Source: Lysobacterales bacterium (lineage in GTDB: Bacteria > Pseudomonadota > Gammaproteobacteria > Xanthomonadales > Xanthomonadaceae). From it: DNA of 10,082 nucleotides. A program made the position numbers and the translations under genes. The stretch is from the NCBI GenBank assembly GCA_015655035.1, contig JAATFS010000273.1:1-10082 (forward strand), written 5' to 3'. This document shows positions 1-5,691 of the stretch, one piece after another (position 1 is the stretch's first letter; every line of letters begins with the position of its first letter). The notes under the pieces are model-generated. The model made no database searches and was not told where the DNA came from. It saw nothing but the letters and a program-made list of their open reading frames with translations.

Positions 1-593
1 AGATTGGCCGAGGCGATACCGTAGATGGTGGCGGTGAACGCGGCCGCGATGCCATGCCCCAGCTTGGATGGGTCTGCCAGGTTCTTCATCACCGCCATCA
101 ACCCCAGCACGGCGCCGATGATGCCCAGCGTGGGGGCGTAGATACCCATGCTCTCGAATACCTTGGCGGCCGCCATGTCCTGGCGCTCCTGGTTGTCGAC
201 CTCGATCTCCAGCATGTGGCGCATGGTCTCCGGCTCGACACCATCGACCAGCATCTGCAAGCCTTTGCGCAGGAACGCATCGGGCTGGCGGTCGAGTTCG
301 GTTTCGAGTCCGAGCAGGCCCTGGCGGCGGGCGATATTGCTCCATTCCAGGAGTCGGGCAATCAGCGCCTCTCGCTCGCTGGCGGGAGGACGGAACACCC
401 AGGCCACGATCTCGAAGGCGCGCCGGAATACTGCCGGCGGGGTATGCAGCAGGATCGCCGCGATCGTGCCGAGGATGACGATGACGAAGGCGGCGGGAGA
501 CCAGAGCGATGCCAGCCCCGCGCCCTTCAGCACACTGCCACCGATGATCGATACCAGAGCAAGCAGGATTCCACTGAAGCTGAGTTTGTCCAT
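1..593 (-). CDS. motC: Flagellar motor stator protein MotC (MotA family), 3' end cut off by the window
   Basis: MotA/MotC subunits pair with a MotB/MotD partner in the inner membrane and couple ion flow to flagellar rotation. The 197 visible residues begin MDKLSFSGILLALVSIIGGS, and the opening residues and overall pattern resemble pseudomonad MotC, which supports this start. Two hydrophobic segments (about residues 6-22 and 35-52) precede a cytoplasmic domain (about 53-145). A third membrane segment follows, APTLGIIGAVLGLMAVM (153-169), whose Pro154 matches the conserved MotA proline next to the ion path. The reading frame is still open at base 1, so TM4 and the C-terminus lie outside; motD would be expected next. 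There is no Shine-Dalgarno sequence before the ATG (591-593), and a sigma-28-like promoter almost touches it. MotC rather than MotA is inferred from resemblance and chemotaxis context; MotA family membership is near certain. Confidence 0.93.
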   Translation of the reverse strand, partial: MDKLSFSGILLALVSIIGGSVLKGAGLASLWSPAAFVIVILGTIAAILLHTPPAVFRRAFEIVAWVFRPPASEREALIARLLEWSNIARRQGLLGLETELDRQPDAFLRKGLQMLVDGVEPETMRHMLEIEVDNQERQDMAAAKVFESMGIYAPTLGIIGAVLGLMAVMKNLADPSKLGHGIAAAFTATIYGIASAN

Positions 594-600
594 GGAGGCG

Positions 601-627
601 GTATCGGCCTGCGCCGGGAGGACTTGA
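601..627 (-). promoter_or_regulatory. Candidate sigma-28 (FliA) promoter of motC
   Basis: On the minus strand TCAA (627-624) is followed by exactly 15 nt and then GCCGATAC (608-601). The known enterobacterial sigma-28 consensus is TAAA-N15-GCCGATAA, so this is 3/4 at -35 and 7/8 at -10 with ideal spacing. Only 7 nt separate the -10 element from the motC ATG, so transcription would start at or within a few bases of the start codon. Regulation of a stator gene by FliA, encoded in this same window, is biologically sensible. Experimental start-site data are absent. Confidence 0.7.
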
Positions 628-675
628 TAGGAGCGGCGCCGGATCGCGTCAAATCACCGGCGCGGGCAGGGAAAC

Positions 676-711
676 GCCGCGTCGGTCACTGACGGACTTT
701 CTTGACGCGGC
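676..711. repeat. Inverted repeat in the divergent region between motC and the unknown gene
   Basis: GCCGCGTC (676-683) and GACGCGGC (704-711) are perfect 8-bp inverted copies separated by 20 nt. They lie upstream of the motC -35 element and just before the plus-strand gene at 741. There is no T-run, so it is not an obvious terminator. It could be a regulator-binding site, an RNA stem in the 5' leader of the plus-strand gene, or chance in GC-rich DNA. The rest of the 147-nt intergenic stretch (594-740) shows only the motC promoter. Confidence 0.35.
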
Positions 712-740
712 ACTGTCGCGCCAGCCGCTATGGTCGGCAC

Positions 741-1064
741 ATGCCTATCCGCCAGTTCATCCATGTCGTCGGCTTCGAAGTACCCGCTGCCAGCCGGGGG
801 GACGGGCAGTCGCGGGATACGTTGATCGTGATGCTGGACAAGGCGCCCAACGAAGAATGGTGCGCGGCGTTCATGAAGTCCGTCGCGGAACTGGGGCCGG
901 CGTTACTGCATGAGCCGCCGCAGTTGCTGGGTCTGGAAATCAGGCTGCTGCCGAAGAGGGCGATGACACGCGCCCTGGCCTCGGACATCCGCCGTTTCGT
1001 CGACAAGATCAACCGGCAGGTGTTCCTGAAGGAAGGCGCCGGCCCGCCGCGCCTTCTTCTCTGA
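741..1064 (+). CDS. Hypothetical protein, 107 aa, opposite strand inside the flagellar cluster
   Basis: I do not recognise a named family. The protein begins MPIRQFIHVVGFEVPAASRG and is predicted to be small, soluble and mixed in charge. There is no signal peptide and no long hydrophobic run. A hydrophobic strand-like stretch DTLIVMLD occurs near residues 33-40, and a basic helical region LLPKRAMTRALASDIRRFVDKINR lies near the C-terminus. The tail after it (GAGPPRLLL) is probably disordered. The ATG at 741 is preferred over an upstream in-frame TTG at 702, because the intervening residues are Arg/His-rich and look non-coding. No convincing Shine-Dalgarno site precedes either start. It is divergent from motC and convergent with cheA, so it is its own transcription unit. 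Its position between che and mot genes suggests, but does not show, a motility link. Confidence 0.72.
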   Translation: MPIRQFIHVVGFEVPAASRGDGQSRDTLIVMLDKAPNEEWCAAFMKSVAELGPALLHEPPQLLGLEIRLLPKRAMTRALASDIRRFVDKINRQVFLKEGAGPPRLLL

Positions 1065-1065
1065 C

Positions 1066-1085
1066 GGCCGGCTTCTCTGCCGGCC
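1066..1085. terminator. Hairpin between the convergent unknown gene and cheA, possible bidirectional terminator
   Basis: GGCCGGC (1066-1072) pairs perfectly with GCCGGCC (1079-1085) around a 6-nt TTCTCT loop. It starts two bases after the plus-strand stop codon (1062-1064) and lies 21 bases beyond the cheA stop (1107-1109). This is the usual place for a shared terminator of convergent genes. Neither strand has a T-tract after the stem, so any termination would be non-canonical. It could instead protect the mRNA 3' ends. Confidence 0.5.
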
Positions 1086-1106
1086 AGGGTCAGGCACGGG
1101 GCGTTA

Positions 1107-2792
1107 TCAGTGGTCGCTGGTGCGCAGGCTGTCCACGTCCAGGATCAGCGCCATGCGGCCATCGCCGATCAAGGTGGCGCCGGCGTATCCGGCCAGCCCG
1201 CGCAGCGAGCGCGGCAGCGGCTTGATCACCACTTCCTCACGGCCTCGCACCTGGTCCACCACCAGCCCGAAGCGCGACTCCCCGGCTTGCAGCAGGACCA
1301 CCGTCAGCAGCGGGGTGGGGGTGATCGGCAAATCCAGCCAGCGCCGCAGATCGATCAACGGCAGGGTATGCGAGCGCCGGTCCAGCACCGCGCGGCCATC
1401 GAACCAGCCCAGCGAGGTCTGGGGTGCGTGCAGCACTTCGACCACGCGCGCCAGGGGGAGCGCATAGACGCTTTCGCCTGCCTGCACCAGCAGCGTGGGC
1501 AGGATCGCCAACGTCAGCGGCACGCGGATCAGGAAGCGGCTGCCACGGCCGAGTTCGGACTGGATCTGGATGGTGCCGCTGAGTTCGCGGATACGCGATT
1601 GCACCACGTCCATGCCGACGCCGCGGCCGGAGATGTCGGTCACTTCGGCCTTCGTCGAGAAGCCTGGCAGGAAGATCAGGTGCAGGCATTCATCCGTGCT
1701 CAGGCGTGCGCTGGCCTCGGCATCGATCAGGCCTTTTTCGCGTGCCTTCTCGCGCAGCCGCTCCGGGTCGATGCCGGCGCCGTCATCCTGTACTTCGATG
1801 CTTACGTAGTCGCCTTCCTGCTGCGCCGACAGGCGGACATGGCCACTGCGCGGCTTGCCGCTGGCCTCGCGCAGGTCGGGTGCCTCGATGCCGTGGTCGA
1901 TCGCATTGCGTACCAGATGCACGAGCGGATCGGCCAACGCCTCGACCAGGTTGCGATCCAGTTCGGTATCGGCGCCGATCAGCTCCAGCTCCACCTCCTT
2001 CTGCAATGAACGCCCCACGTCACGAGCAACCTTGGGGAAGCGCGAAAACACCTTGCCGACCGGTTGCATGCGGGTACGCATCACCGCCGATTGCAGGCGT
2101 GCGGTGGCGATGTCCAGCACACTGACGGCGCGATCCAGCTCCTCGTCGTGCAGGCGTGCACGCAGGGTCTTGAGGCGGTTGCGCGACAGCACCAGTTCGC
2201 CGATCAGGTTGACGATCGCATCCAGGCGCTTGGTATCCACGCGCACGGTGTGCTCTGCCTCCGCCGCCGGCTTGGACGGCGGGGCGGGGCGGGGCGCAGG
2301 CAGCGTCGCCATCGGTGCCGGCGTTGCACTGGGCGGTGGCGGCTGCACCCTATCGGCGGCGGGCTTGGCGGATGCCGGCGCTGCGCCAGCGGGTGCGTGC
2401 AAGGTTGGCGGCGGCGCCTTGGCGTCGAACTGCGCGATCAGCGCCGCTGGCGCATGCGGCGGTTGCGTGCCTGCAGACATCGCATCGAGCATCGCCTGAA
2501 GGTAATCCAGCGACTGCTGGGCGGCATCGAAGTGATGGCTTTGCAGCACGGTCTGGCCGGCCCGTGCCATGCCGAGGGTCTCCTCGGCGGCATGGCACAG
2601 TTCCACCATGGGCTGCACCCCGAGGAAGCCGGCGCCGCCCTTGAGCGTGTGGAAGCCACGGAATACTGCGTTGAGCTGTTCGCTGTCGTCTGGCGTCTGC
2701 TCCAGCGACACCAGCTGTTCGCCCAGGCGATCCAGGATTTCCTGGGCCTCCACGACGAAGTCGGCAGCGATGTCGTCCGGAACTGCGCTCAT
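1107..2792 (-). CDS. cheA: Chemotaxis histidine kinase CheA, short form without a visible P2 domain
   Basis: CheA autophosphorylates on a histidine when chemoreceptor arrays signal, then passes the phosphate to CheY. The 561 residues show an HPt domain (about 1-105) with phospho-acceptor His48 in FHTLKGGAGFLG. A Pro/Ala-rich linker follows (about 111-179), then the dimerisation helices (about 181-245). The ATPase domain has an N box with Asn296 and His300 (VRNAIDHG), a G1 box DDGAGID (336-342), an F box around 374-378 and a G2 box GRGVGM (389-394). A CheW-like domain (about 425-555) ends the protein. E. coli CheA has 654 residues; the missing part matches the CheY/CheB-binding P2 domain, since the linker has no room for a fold. 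The Shine-Dalgarno is weak (GGA only). The ATG overlaps the stop of a 32-codon ORF as ATGA, suggesting translational coupling. It is the last gene of the che run, and no cheW or cheB is visible here. Confidence 0.97.
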   Translation of the reverse strand: MSAVPDDIAADFVVEAQEILDRLGEQLVSLEQTPDDSEQLNAVFRGFHTLKGGAGFLGVQPMVELCHAAEETLGMARAGQTVLQSHHFDAAQQSLDYLQAMLDAMSAGTQPPHAPAALIAQFDAKAPPPTLHAPAGAAPASAKPAADRVQPPPPSATPAPMATLPAPRPAPPSKPAAEAEHTVRVDTKRLDAIVNLIGELVLSRNRLKTLRARLHDEELDRAVSVLDIATARLQSAVMRTRMQPVGKVFSRFPKVARDVGRSLQKEVELELIGADTELDRNLVEALADPLVHLVRNAIDHGIEAPDLREASGKPRSGHVRLSAQQEGDYVSIEVQDDGAGIDPERLREKAREKGLIDAEASARLSTDECLHLIFLPGFSTKAEVTDISGRGVGMDVVQSRIRELSGTIQIQSELGRGSRFLIRVPLTLAILPTLLVQAGESVYALPLARVVEVLHAPQTSLGWFDGRAVLDRRSHTLPLIDLRRWLDLPITPTPLLTVVLLQAGESRFGLVVDQVRGREEVVIKPLPRSLRGLAGYAGATLIGDGRMALILDVDSLRTSDH

Positions 2793-2887
2793 GGTGAGTC
2801 CACGCTATTGGAAGAGGGCACGGCAACCCGAAGGGCCGTGCCTGGGTACGCGCGTTGCGGCGTCGTCACCGGCTCGTTTGTCGACAT
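2789..2887 (-). CDS. Small ORF of 32 codons overlapping the cheA start (possible leader or small protein)
   Basis: This ORF fills most of the cheZ-cheA gap. The peptide begins MSTNEPVTTPQRAYPG and ends SSNSVDSP. It is hydrophilic, rich in Ser, Thr and Pro, and has no membrane segment. GAGGG (2897-2893) stands 5 nt before the ATG, a clearly better ribosome site than the one before cheA. Its TGA (2791-2789) overlaps the cheA ATG (2792-2790) as ATGA, the usual coupling arrangement and the one seen at flhB/flhA and flhG/fliA in this cluster. An 8-bp hairpin lies within its coding sequence. It may be a real small protein, or a ribosome-loading cistron whose only job is to deliver ribosomes to cheA. 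A chance ORF is possible because 32 codons is short. I know of no described homologue. Confidence 0.5.
   Translation of the reverse strand: MSTNEPVTTPQRAYPGTALRVAVPSSNSVDSP
2817..2842 (-). promoter_or_regulatory. Hairpin inside the small ORF just upstream of cheA
   Basis: GGCACGGC and GCCGTGCC form a perfect 8-bp GC-rich stem around a 10-nt loop. The structure begins 24 nt before the cheA ATG and sits within the 32-codon ORF. There is no T-run after it on the minus strand, so a simple terminator is unlikely. Ribosomes translating the small ORF would melt it; without translation it could hinder ribosome access to cheA or slow transcription. The regulatory role is inference; the pairing is seen directly. 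Confidence 0.5.
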
Positions 2888-2892
2888 GAATT

Positions 2893-2897
2893 CCCTC
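2893..2897 (-). promoter_or_regulatory. Ribosome binding site of the small ORF before cheA
   Basis: GAGGG reads on the minus strand, 5 nt before the ATG at 2887-2885. It is the only good Shine-Dalgarno match in the cheZ-cheA gap, and it serves the small ORF rather than cheA. That is the main reason to take the small ORF seriously. Confidence 0.55.
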
Positions 2898-2915
2898 ATT
2901 CTTCGTTGGCCCGCA

Positions 2916-2929
2916 CGCGCCCGAGCGCG
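2916..2929 (-). repeat. Short GC-rich hairpin after cheZ
   Basis: CGCGC and GCGCG pair around a 4-nt loop, 36 nt downstream of the cheZ stop and shortly before the ribosome site of the small ORF. No T-run follows on the minus strand. It may be an mRNA-stabilising or processing element between cheZ and cheA, or simply chance at this GC content. Confidence 0.25.
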
Positions 2930-2965
2930 GCAAGGCCGATCCTGGCCCGCATGCGCAGACCGGCC

Positions 2966-3583
2966 CTACAGGCCCAGTCCGGACAGCAGATCGTCGGCAT
3001 CGTCCTGCGATACCGCATGGCGATCCAGGCCTTTGATCGCCGGGCCGGCAAGCCCGCTGCCGGGCCTGTCTTCCTTTGGCGGCAGGCCGAGCGCGCCGAA
3101 GCCCTCATGCACGCGGCGCACGATGCCGGCGACGCGACGGATGATTTGCCCGGTCAGGTCCTGGTAGCTCTGCGTCAGTGCCATCTCGGTGAGGTTGTGG
3201 CGGATCTTGTCGAGGATCTCGCCCTGATCCACGCTCAGGCCGCCCGCCCGCAGTTGATCGGCCAGTTCGCGGCAGTCCTCGGCCAGGTCCAGCGTGCGGT
3301 GGCTTGCCTTTTCGGTCAGCTCCACGACGTGGTCCAGGCGCGCGCAGGCATCGTCCAGTTCCCCGGCCTCATCGGGCAGGGTCGGCAAGTCGCCCAGTGC
3401 CTGGCCCAGTTCGCGTGCGAGCCGGTTCAGCCCCTGCATCATCGGCTGGGTACGCCAGGCGGCGAGGGTGTCGATTTCCTGGCGCCAGGCGCTCTCGTCG
3501 CCTTTTTCCAGCGCATCCAACGCCGCTTGCAGGCGTTCGATCAGGGCATGCCGTTCGGCGTTCACTTCGAGAGTTGCGGACAT
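2966..3583 (-). CDS. cheZ: CheY-phosphate phosphatase CheZ
   Basis: CheZ is a helical dimer that speeds removal of phosphate from CheY, ending the tumbling or reversal signal. The 205-residue protein (E. coli has 214) carries the catalytic motif YQDLTGQ. Asp142 and Gln146 correspond to E. coli Asp143 and Gln147, the CheY-contacting and catalytic residues. The last residues, SQDDADDLLSGLGL (192-205), match the flexible C-terminal peptide that binds CheY. The long amphipathic helices expected of the four-helix bundle are visible from about 70 to 165. The start (3583-3581) overlaps the cheY stop by one base (TGATG) and lacks its own good Shine-Dalgarno site, so translation is probably coupled to cheY. 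A longer in-frame ORF reaches 3679, but it runs into cheY and its extra residues do not look like CheZ. Confidence 0.96.
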   Translation of the reverse strand: MSATLEVNAERHALIERLQAALDALEKGDESAWRQEIDTLAAWRTQPMMQGLNRLARELGQALGDLPTLPDEAGELDDACARLDHVVELTEKASHRTLDLAEDCRELADQLRAGGLSVDQGEILDKIRHNLTEMALTQSYQDLTGQIIRRVAGIVRRVHEGFGALGLPPKEDRPGSGLAGPAIKGLDRHAVSQDDADDLLSGLGL

Positions 3584-3975
3584 CAGGCAGTCGCCGCCAG
3601 TCGCTCGAAGATCTTGCCGAGCTTTTCTTGCAGCGTCTGCGCGGTAAACGGCTTGATGATGTAGCCATTCACGCCGCACTGGGCGGCTTGGATGATCTGC
3701 TCGCGCTTGGCCTCGGCGGTCACCATCAATACCGGCATCGACTTGAGCTTGGCATCGGCACGGATGGCGCGCAGCAGTTCGATGCCGGTCATGCCGGGCA
3801 TGTTCCAGTCGGTGACGACGAAATCGAACGGCGCGGCACGCAAGGCGGCCAGGGCGCTGTTGCCGTCTTCGGCCTCGGCGGTGTTGGTGAAGCCCAGGTC
3901 GCCGAGCAGGTTCTTGACGATGCGCCGCATCGTCGAGAAATCGTCGACGATCAGGATTCGCATGTTCTTGTTCAC
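3583..3975 (-). CDS. cheY: Chemotaxis response regulator CheY
   Basis: CheY receives phosphate from CheA and binds the flagellar switch protein FliM to change rotation. It is a single 130-residue receiver domain. The acidic pair Asp11/Asp12 (LIVDDFST), phospho-acceptor Asp56 (VVTDWNMPG), Thr86 (VLMVTAEA), Tyr105 and Lys108 (NGYIIKPF) all match E. coli CheY with an offset of one. The start is taken as GTG at 3975-3973 because an AGGAG site lies 6 nt before it. An internal ATG at 3963 would give the shorter Pseudomonas-like N-terminus (MRILIVDD) but would sit 18 nt from that site. There are 85 nt between the fliA stop and this start, and the cheZ ATG overlaps its stop codon. Confidence 0.98.
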   Translation of the reverse strand: MNKNMRILIVDDFSTMRRIVKNLLGDLGFTNTAEAEDGNSALAALRAAPFDFVVTDWNMPGMTGIELLRAIRADAKLKSMPVLMVTAEAKREQIIQAAQCGVNGYIIKPFTAQTLQEKLGKIFERLAATA

Positions 3976-3981
3976 TTCATA

Positions 3982-3986
3982 CTCCT
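3982..3986 (-). promoter_or_regulatory. Ribosome binding site of cheY that decides a GTG start
   Basis: AGGAG on the minus strand stands 6 nt before the GTG at 3975. An ATG lies only one base after the site (3980-3978), too close to be used, and it would read just two codons before a stop that overlaps the GTG. The ATG at 3963 is too far away. A run of six T (3994-3989) just upstream makes the ribosome landing region unstructured, which fits strong CheY synthesis. Confidence 0.75.
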
Positions 3987-4009
3987 AGAAAAAATGTGAT
4001 GCGGCAGCG

Positions 4010-4054
4010 ATCGCGGCACGCGATGGAGCGAACCGGCACCCGCGCCTGGCCGGT
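4010..4054 (-). repeat. Two small hairpins between fliA and cheY
   Basis: On the minus strand ACCGGC/GCCGGT (4054-4049 with 4037-4032, loop 11 nt) is followed by ATCGCG/CGCGAT (4024-4019 with 4015-4010, loop 3 nt). The T6 run at 3994-3989 comes 15 nt after the second stem, too far for a standard intrinsic terminator. They may act as weak attenuation, processing or stability elements that let cheY levels differ from fliA. No sigma-28 or sigma-54 promoter is visible in this 85-nt gap. Confidence 0.35.
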
Positions 4055-4060
4055 ACTGCC

Positions 4061-4810
4061 TCACTGCTGCTCCGCCATGCCGGCGTCGGCCAGTTCGAAG
4101 GTCTTGAGGCGGCCGCGCAGGCGCACCACGGCCTGGCCATGGATCTGGCACACGCGCGATTCGCTGACGCCGAGCACGGCGCCGATCTCCTTGAGGTTCA
4201 GTTCCTGCTCGTAATAGAGCGAGAGCACCAGTTGCTCGCGTTCGGGCAACTGGCCGATGGCCTTGGCCAGCTCCTGGCCGAATTCGCCGCGTTCCATCAT
4301 CTGCTGCGGATTGGGGCCGCCCTTGGCGATGGTATCCAGTTCGCCATGATCCTCGATGCGCGATTCCAGGCTCAGCACCTGGCCGCGAGCGGCGTCTTCC
4401 ATCAGGCGCAGGTAATCCGGCAGCGGCATGTCCATTGCCGCTGCCACTTCGGCGGCGGCAGCAGCGCGGCCGCTGCTCTGCTCGATCCTGCGGATGGCGG
4501 CGGCGGCGTCGCGCGCGCGCCGATGGACCGAGCGCGGCACCCAATCGCCACGGCGGATCTCGTCGATCATCGAGCCGCGGATGCGGATCGACGCATAGGT
4601 TTCGAACGACGCCCCCTGGTCGGCGTCATAGCTGCGCGACGCCTCGATCAGGCCGATCATGCCGGCCTGGATCAGGTCGTCGATCTCCACGCTGGCCGGC
4701 AGCCGCGCCGCCAGGTGGTGGGCAATGCGGCGTACCAGATCGGCATGCTGAGTGACACTTTCATTGGCGCTGGCGCGCTGGACCGCGCGGTACTGTGCCG
4801 CGACGTTCAT
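4061..4810 (-). CDS. fliA: RNA polymerase sigma factor for flagellar operons, FliA (sigma-28)
   Basis: FliA directs RNA polymerase to late flagellar, motor and chemotaxis promoters, and it is normally held inactive by FlgM until the hook is finished. The 249 residues show sigma region 2 (about 20-95) with LVRRIAHHLAARLP, the core-binding IDDLIQAGMIGLIEA (43-57) and FETYASIRIRGSMIDEIR (69-86). Region 3 follows (about 93-150). Region 4 (about 180-235) contains LPEREQLVLSLYYEQELN and a helix-turn-helix, LKEIGAVLGVSESRVCQIH (206-224), that reads the -35 element. Length fits the family (239 in E. coli). The start overlaps the flhG stop as ATGA, preceded by a G-rich stretch (GGGGGTGG) that can serve as a Shine-Dalgarno. 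Candidate FliA promoters occur both upstream of flhG and upstream of motC in this window. Confidence 0.98.
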   Translation of the reverse strand: MNVAAQYRAVQRASANESVTQHADLVRRIAHHLAARLPASVEIDDLIQAGMIGLIEASRSYDADQGASFETYASIRIRGSMIDEIRRGDWVPRSVHRRARDAAAAIRRIEQSSGRAAAAAEVAAAMDMPLPDYLRLMEDAARGQVLSLESRIEDHGELDTIAKGGPNPQQMMERGEFGQELAKAIGQLPEREQLVLSLYYEQELNLKEIGAVLGVSESRVCQIHGQAVVRLRGRLKTFELADAGMAEQQ

Positions 4811-5691
4811 GCCGCCACCCCCCGCCGGATGATGCGCTCGACGAAGAACTCGACGTTGCCGCGCGGCGCGGTCGGCGCCTGCCAGCGCGAGGTGCGGCGG
4901 GCGATTTCGGCGATGGCCTGGGCCGAGGGACTGGACGGGTAGAGCTTGATCACCGGCTGCTGGCGCTGCACCGCCAGGCGCAGCCAGTCGTCCTGCGGTA
5001 CATGGCCGAGATAGTTCAGCGACACGTCGCCCAGAAACTTCTCGCAGACGCGGGAAAGCTTGTCATAGAGCAGGCGGCCCTCGTTGGGCTCGCGCACCAT
5101 GTTGGCGACGATTTGCAGGCGGTCCACGCCGCGTTCACGCGACAGCACCTTGATCAGCGCATAGGCGTCGGTGATCGAGGCTGGTTCGTCGCAGACCACC
5201 ACTACCGTGTCCTGGGCCGCCTGGCAGAAGGTCAGCACGCTGTCGGTGATGCCGGCTGCGGTATCGATGACCATCACATCGAGCTCGCGCTCCAGTTCGG
5301 AGAACACATTGACCAGGCCGACGTGCTGGGCGGGAGCGAGCTCGGCCATGTGGCGGCGACCCGAGGCGGCCGGGACCACCAGCACACCGCCAGGACCTTC
5401 CAGCAAGACCTCGTCCAGGGTGCAGCGGCCGGCCATCAGGTCGGCCAGGGTGAACTTGGGCGACAGTCCCAGGATCACGTCGATGTTGGCCAGGCCCAGG
5501 TCGGCGTCGAGCAGCAGCGTGCGCTTGCCCATGTCGGCCAGGGCCACGGACAGGTTGGCCGACAGATTGGTCTTGCCCACGCCGCCCTTGCCGCCGGTGA
5601 CGGCGATCGTGCGGACAGGACCCAGCGGCTCGCTGCGGGTGGCCGTCAAGGGGAAGGTGTTGGTCAGCTTTGCGTATTCACGCGACGGCAT
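4807..5691 (-). CDS. flhG: Flagellar number regulator FlhG (FleN), MinD/ParA-like ATPase
   Basis: FlhG/FleN limits flagellar number. In pseudomonads it restrains the activator FleQ, and it also acts on the FlhF GTPase. The 294-residue protein has a deviant Walker A motif, TGGKGGVGKTN (32-42) with the MinD-type lysine Lys35. Switch I is LLDADLGLAN (60-69), and switch II is VIDTAAG (141-147). CDEPASITDAYALIK (167-181) is strongly FleN-like. The C-terminal NVEFFVERIIRRG resembles the amphipathic membrane-targeting helix of MinD/FlhG. I see no clear DQAxxLR FlhF-activating motif in the N-terminal 25 residues. The start at 5691 has GGAG 7 nt upstream and lies inside flhF, a 14-nt overlap. A longer ORF from 5802 would only add residues read out of frame in flhF. 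The ATGA overlap with fliA implies co-translation. Confidence 0.97.
   Translation of the reverse strand: MPSREYAKLTNTFPLTATRSEPLGPVRTIAVTGGKGGVGKTNLSANLSVALADMGKRTLLLDADLGLANIDVILGLSPKFTLADLMAGRCTLDEVLLEGPGGVLVVPAASGRRHMAELAPAQHVGLVNVFSELERELDVMVIDTAAGITDSVLTFCQAAQDTVVVVCDEPASITDAYALIKVLSRERGVDRLQIVANMVREPNEGRLLYDKLSRVCEKFLGDVSLNYLGHVPQDDWLRLAVQRQQPVIKLYPSSPSAQAIAEIARRTSRWQAPTAPRGNVEFFVERIIRRGVAA

Noticed and set aside
98..361. 87-codon minus-strand frame within motC
   Set aside because: Out-of-frame shadow. The real motC frame is open from 593 to the window edge and has clear MotA-family sequence.
702..734. Sigma-70-like promoter for the plus-strand unknown gene (TTGACG at 702-707 and TATGGT at 729-734)
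   Set aside because: The spacer would be 21 nt, well outside 16-18, and no better -10 occurs at the right distance.
2812..2850. Possible sigma-54 promoter upstream of cheA (minus strand AGGCACG-N4-TTCGG)
   Set aside because: The -24 half is good, but the -12 half lacks the near-invariant GC at correct spacing. The GGCACG also is one arm of the hairpin, which explains it without a promoter.
2896..3108. 70-codon minus-strand frame overlapping the cheZ 3' end
   Set aside because: Most of it is an alternative frame of cheZ with Arg/Ala/Cys-rich composition and no Shine-Dalgarno site.
3972..3980. Two-codon ATG-AAG-TGA mini-ORF at the cheY start, with its stop overlapping the GTG
   Set aside because: Its ATG is one base from the AGGAG site, too close for initiation. 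The frame upstream is just an out-of-frame read through fliA, so this does not count as a third coupled mini-cistron.
3989..4024. Intrinsic terminator between fliA and cheY (6-bp stem plus T6)
   Set aside because: The T-run lies 15 nt after the stem, so the two do not form a working terminator. The T-run is better explained as unstructured sequence before the cheY ribosome site.
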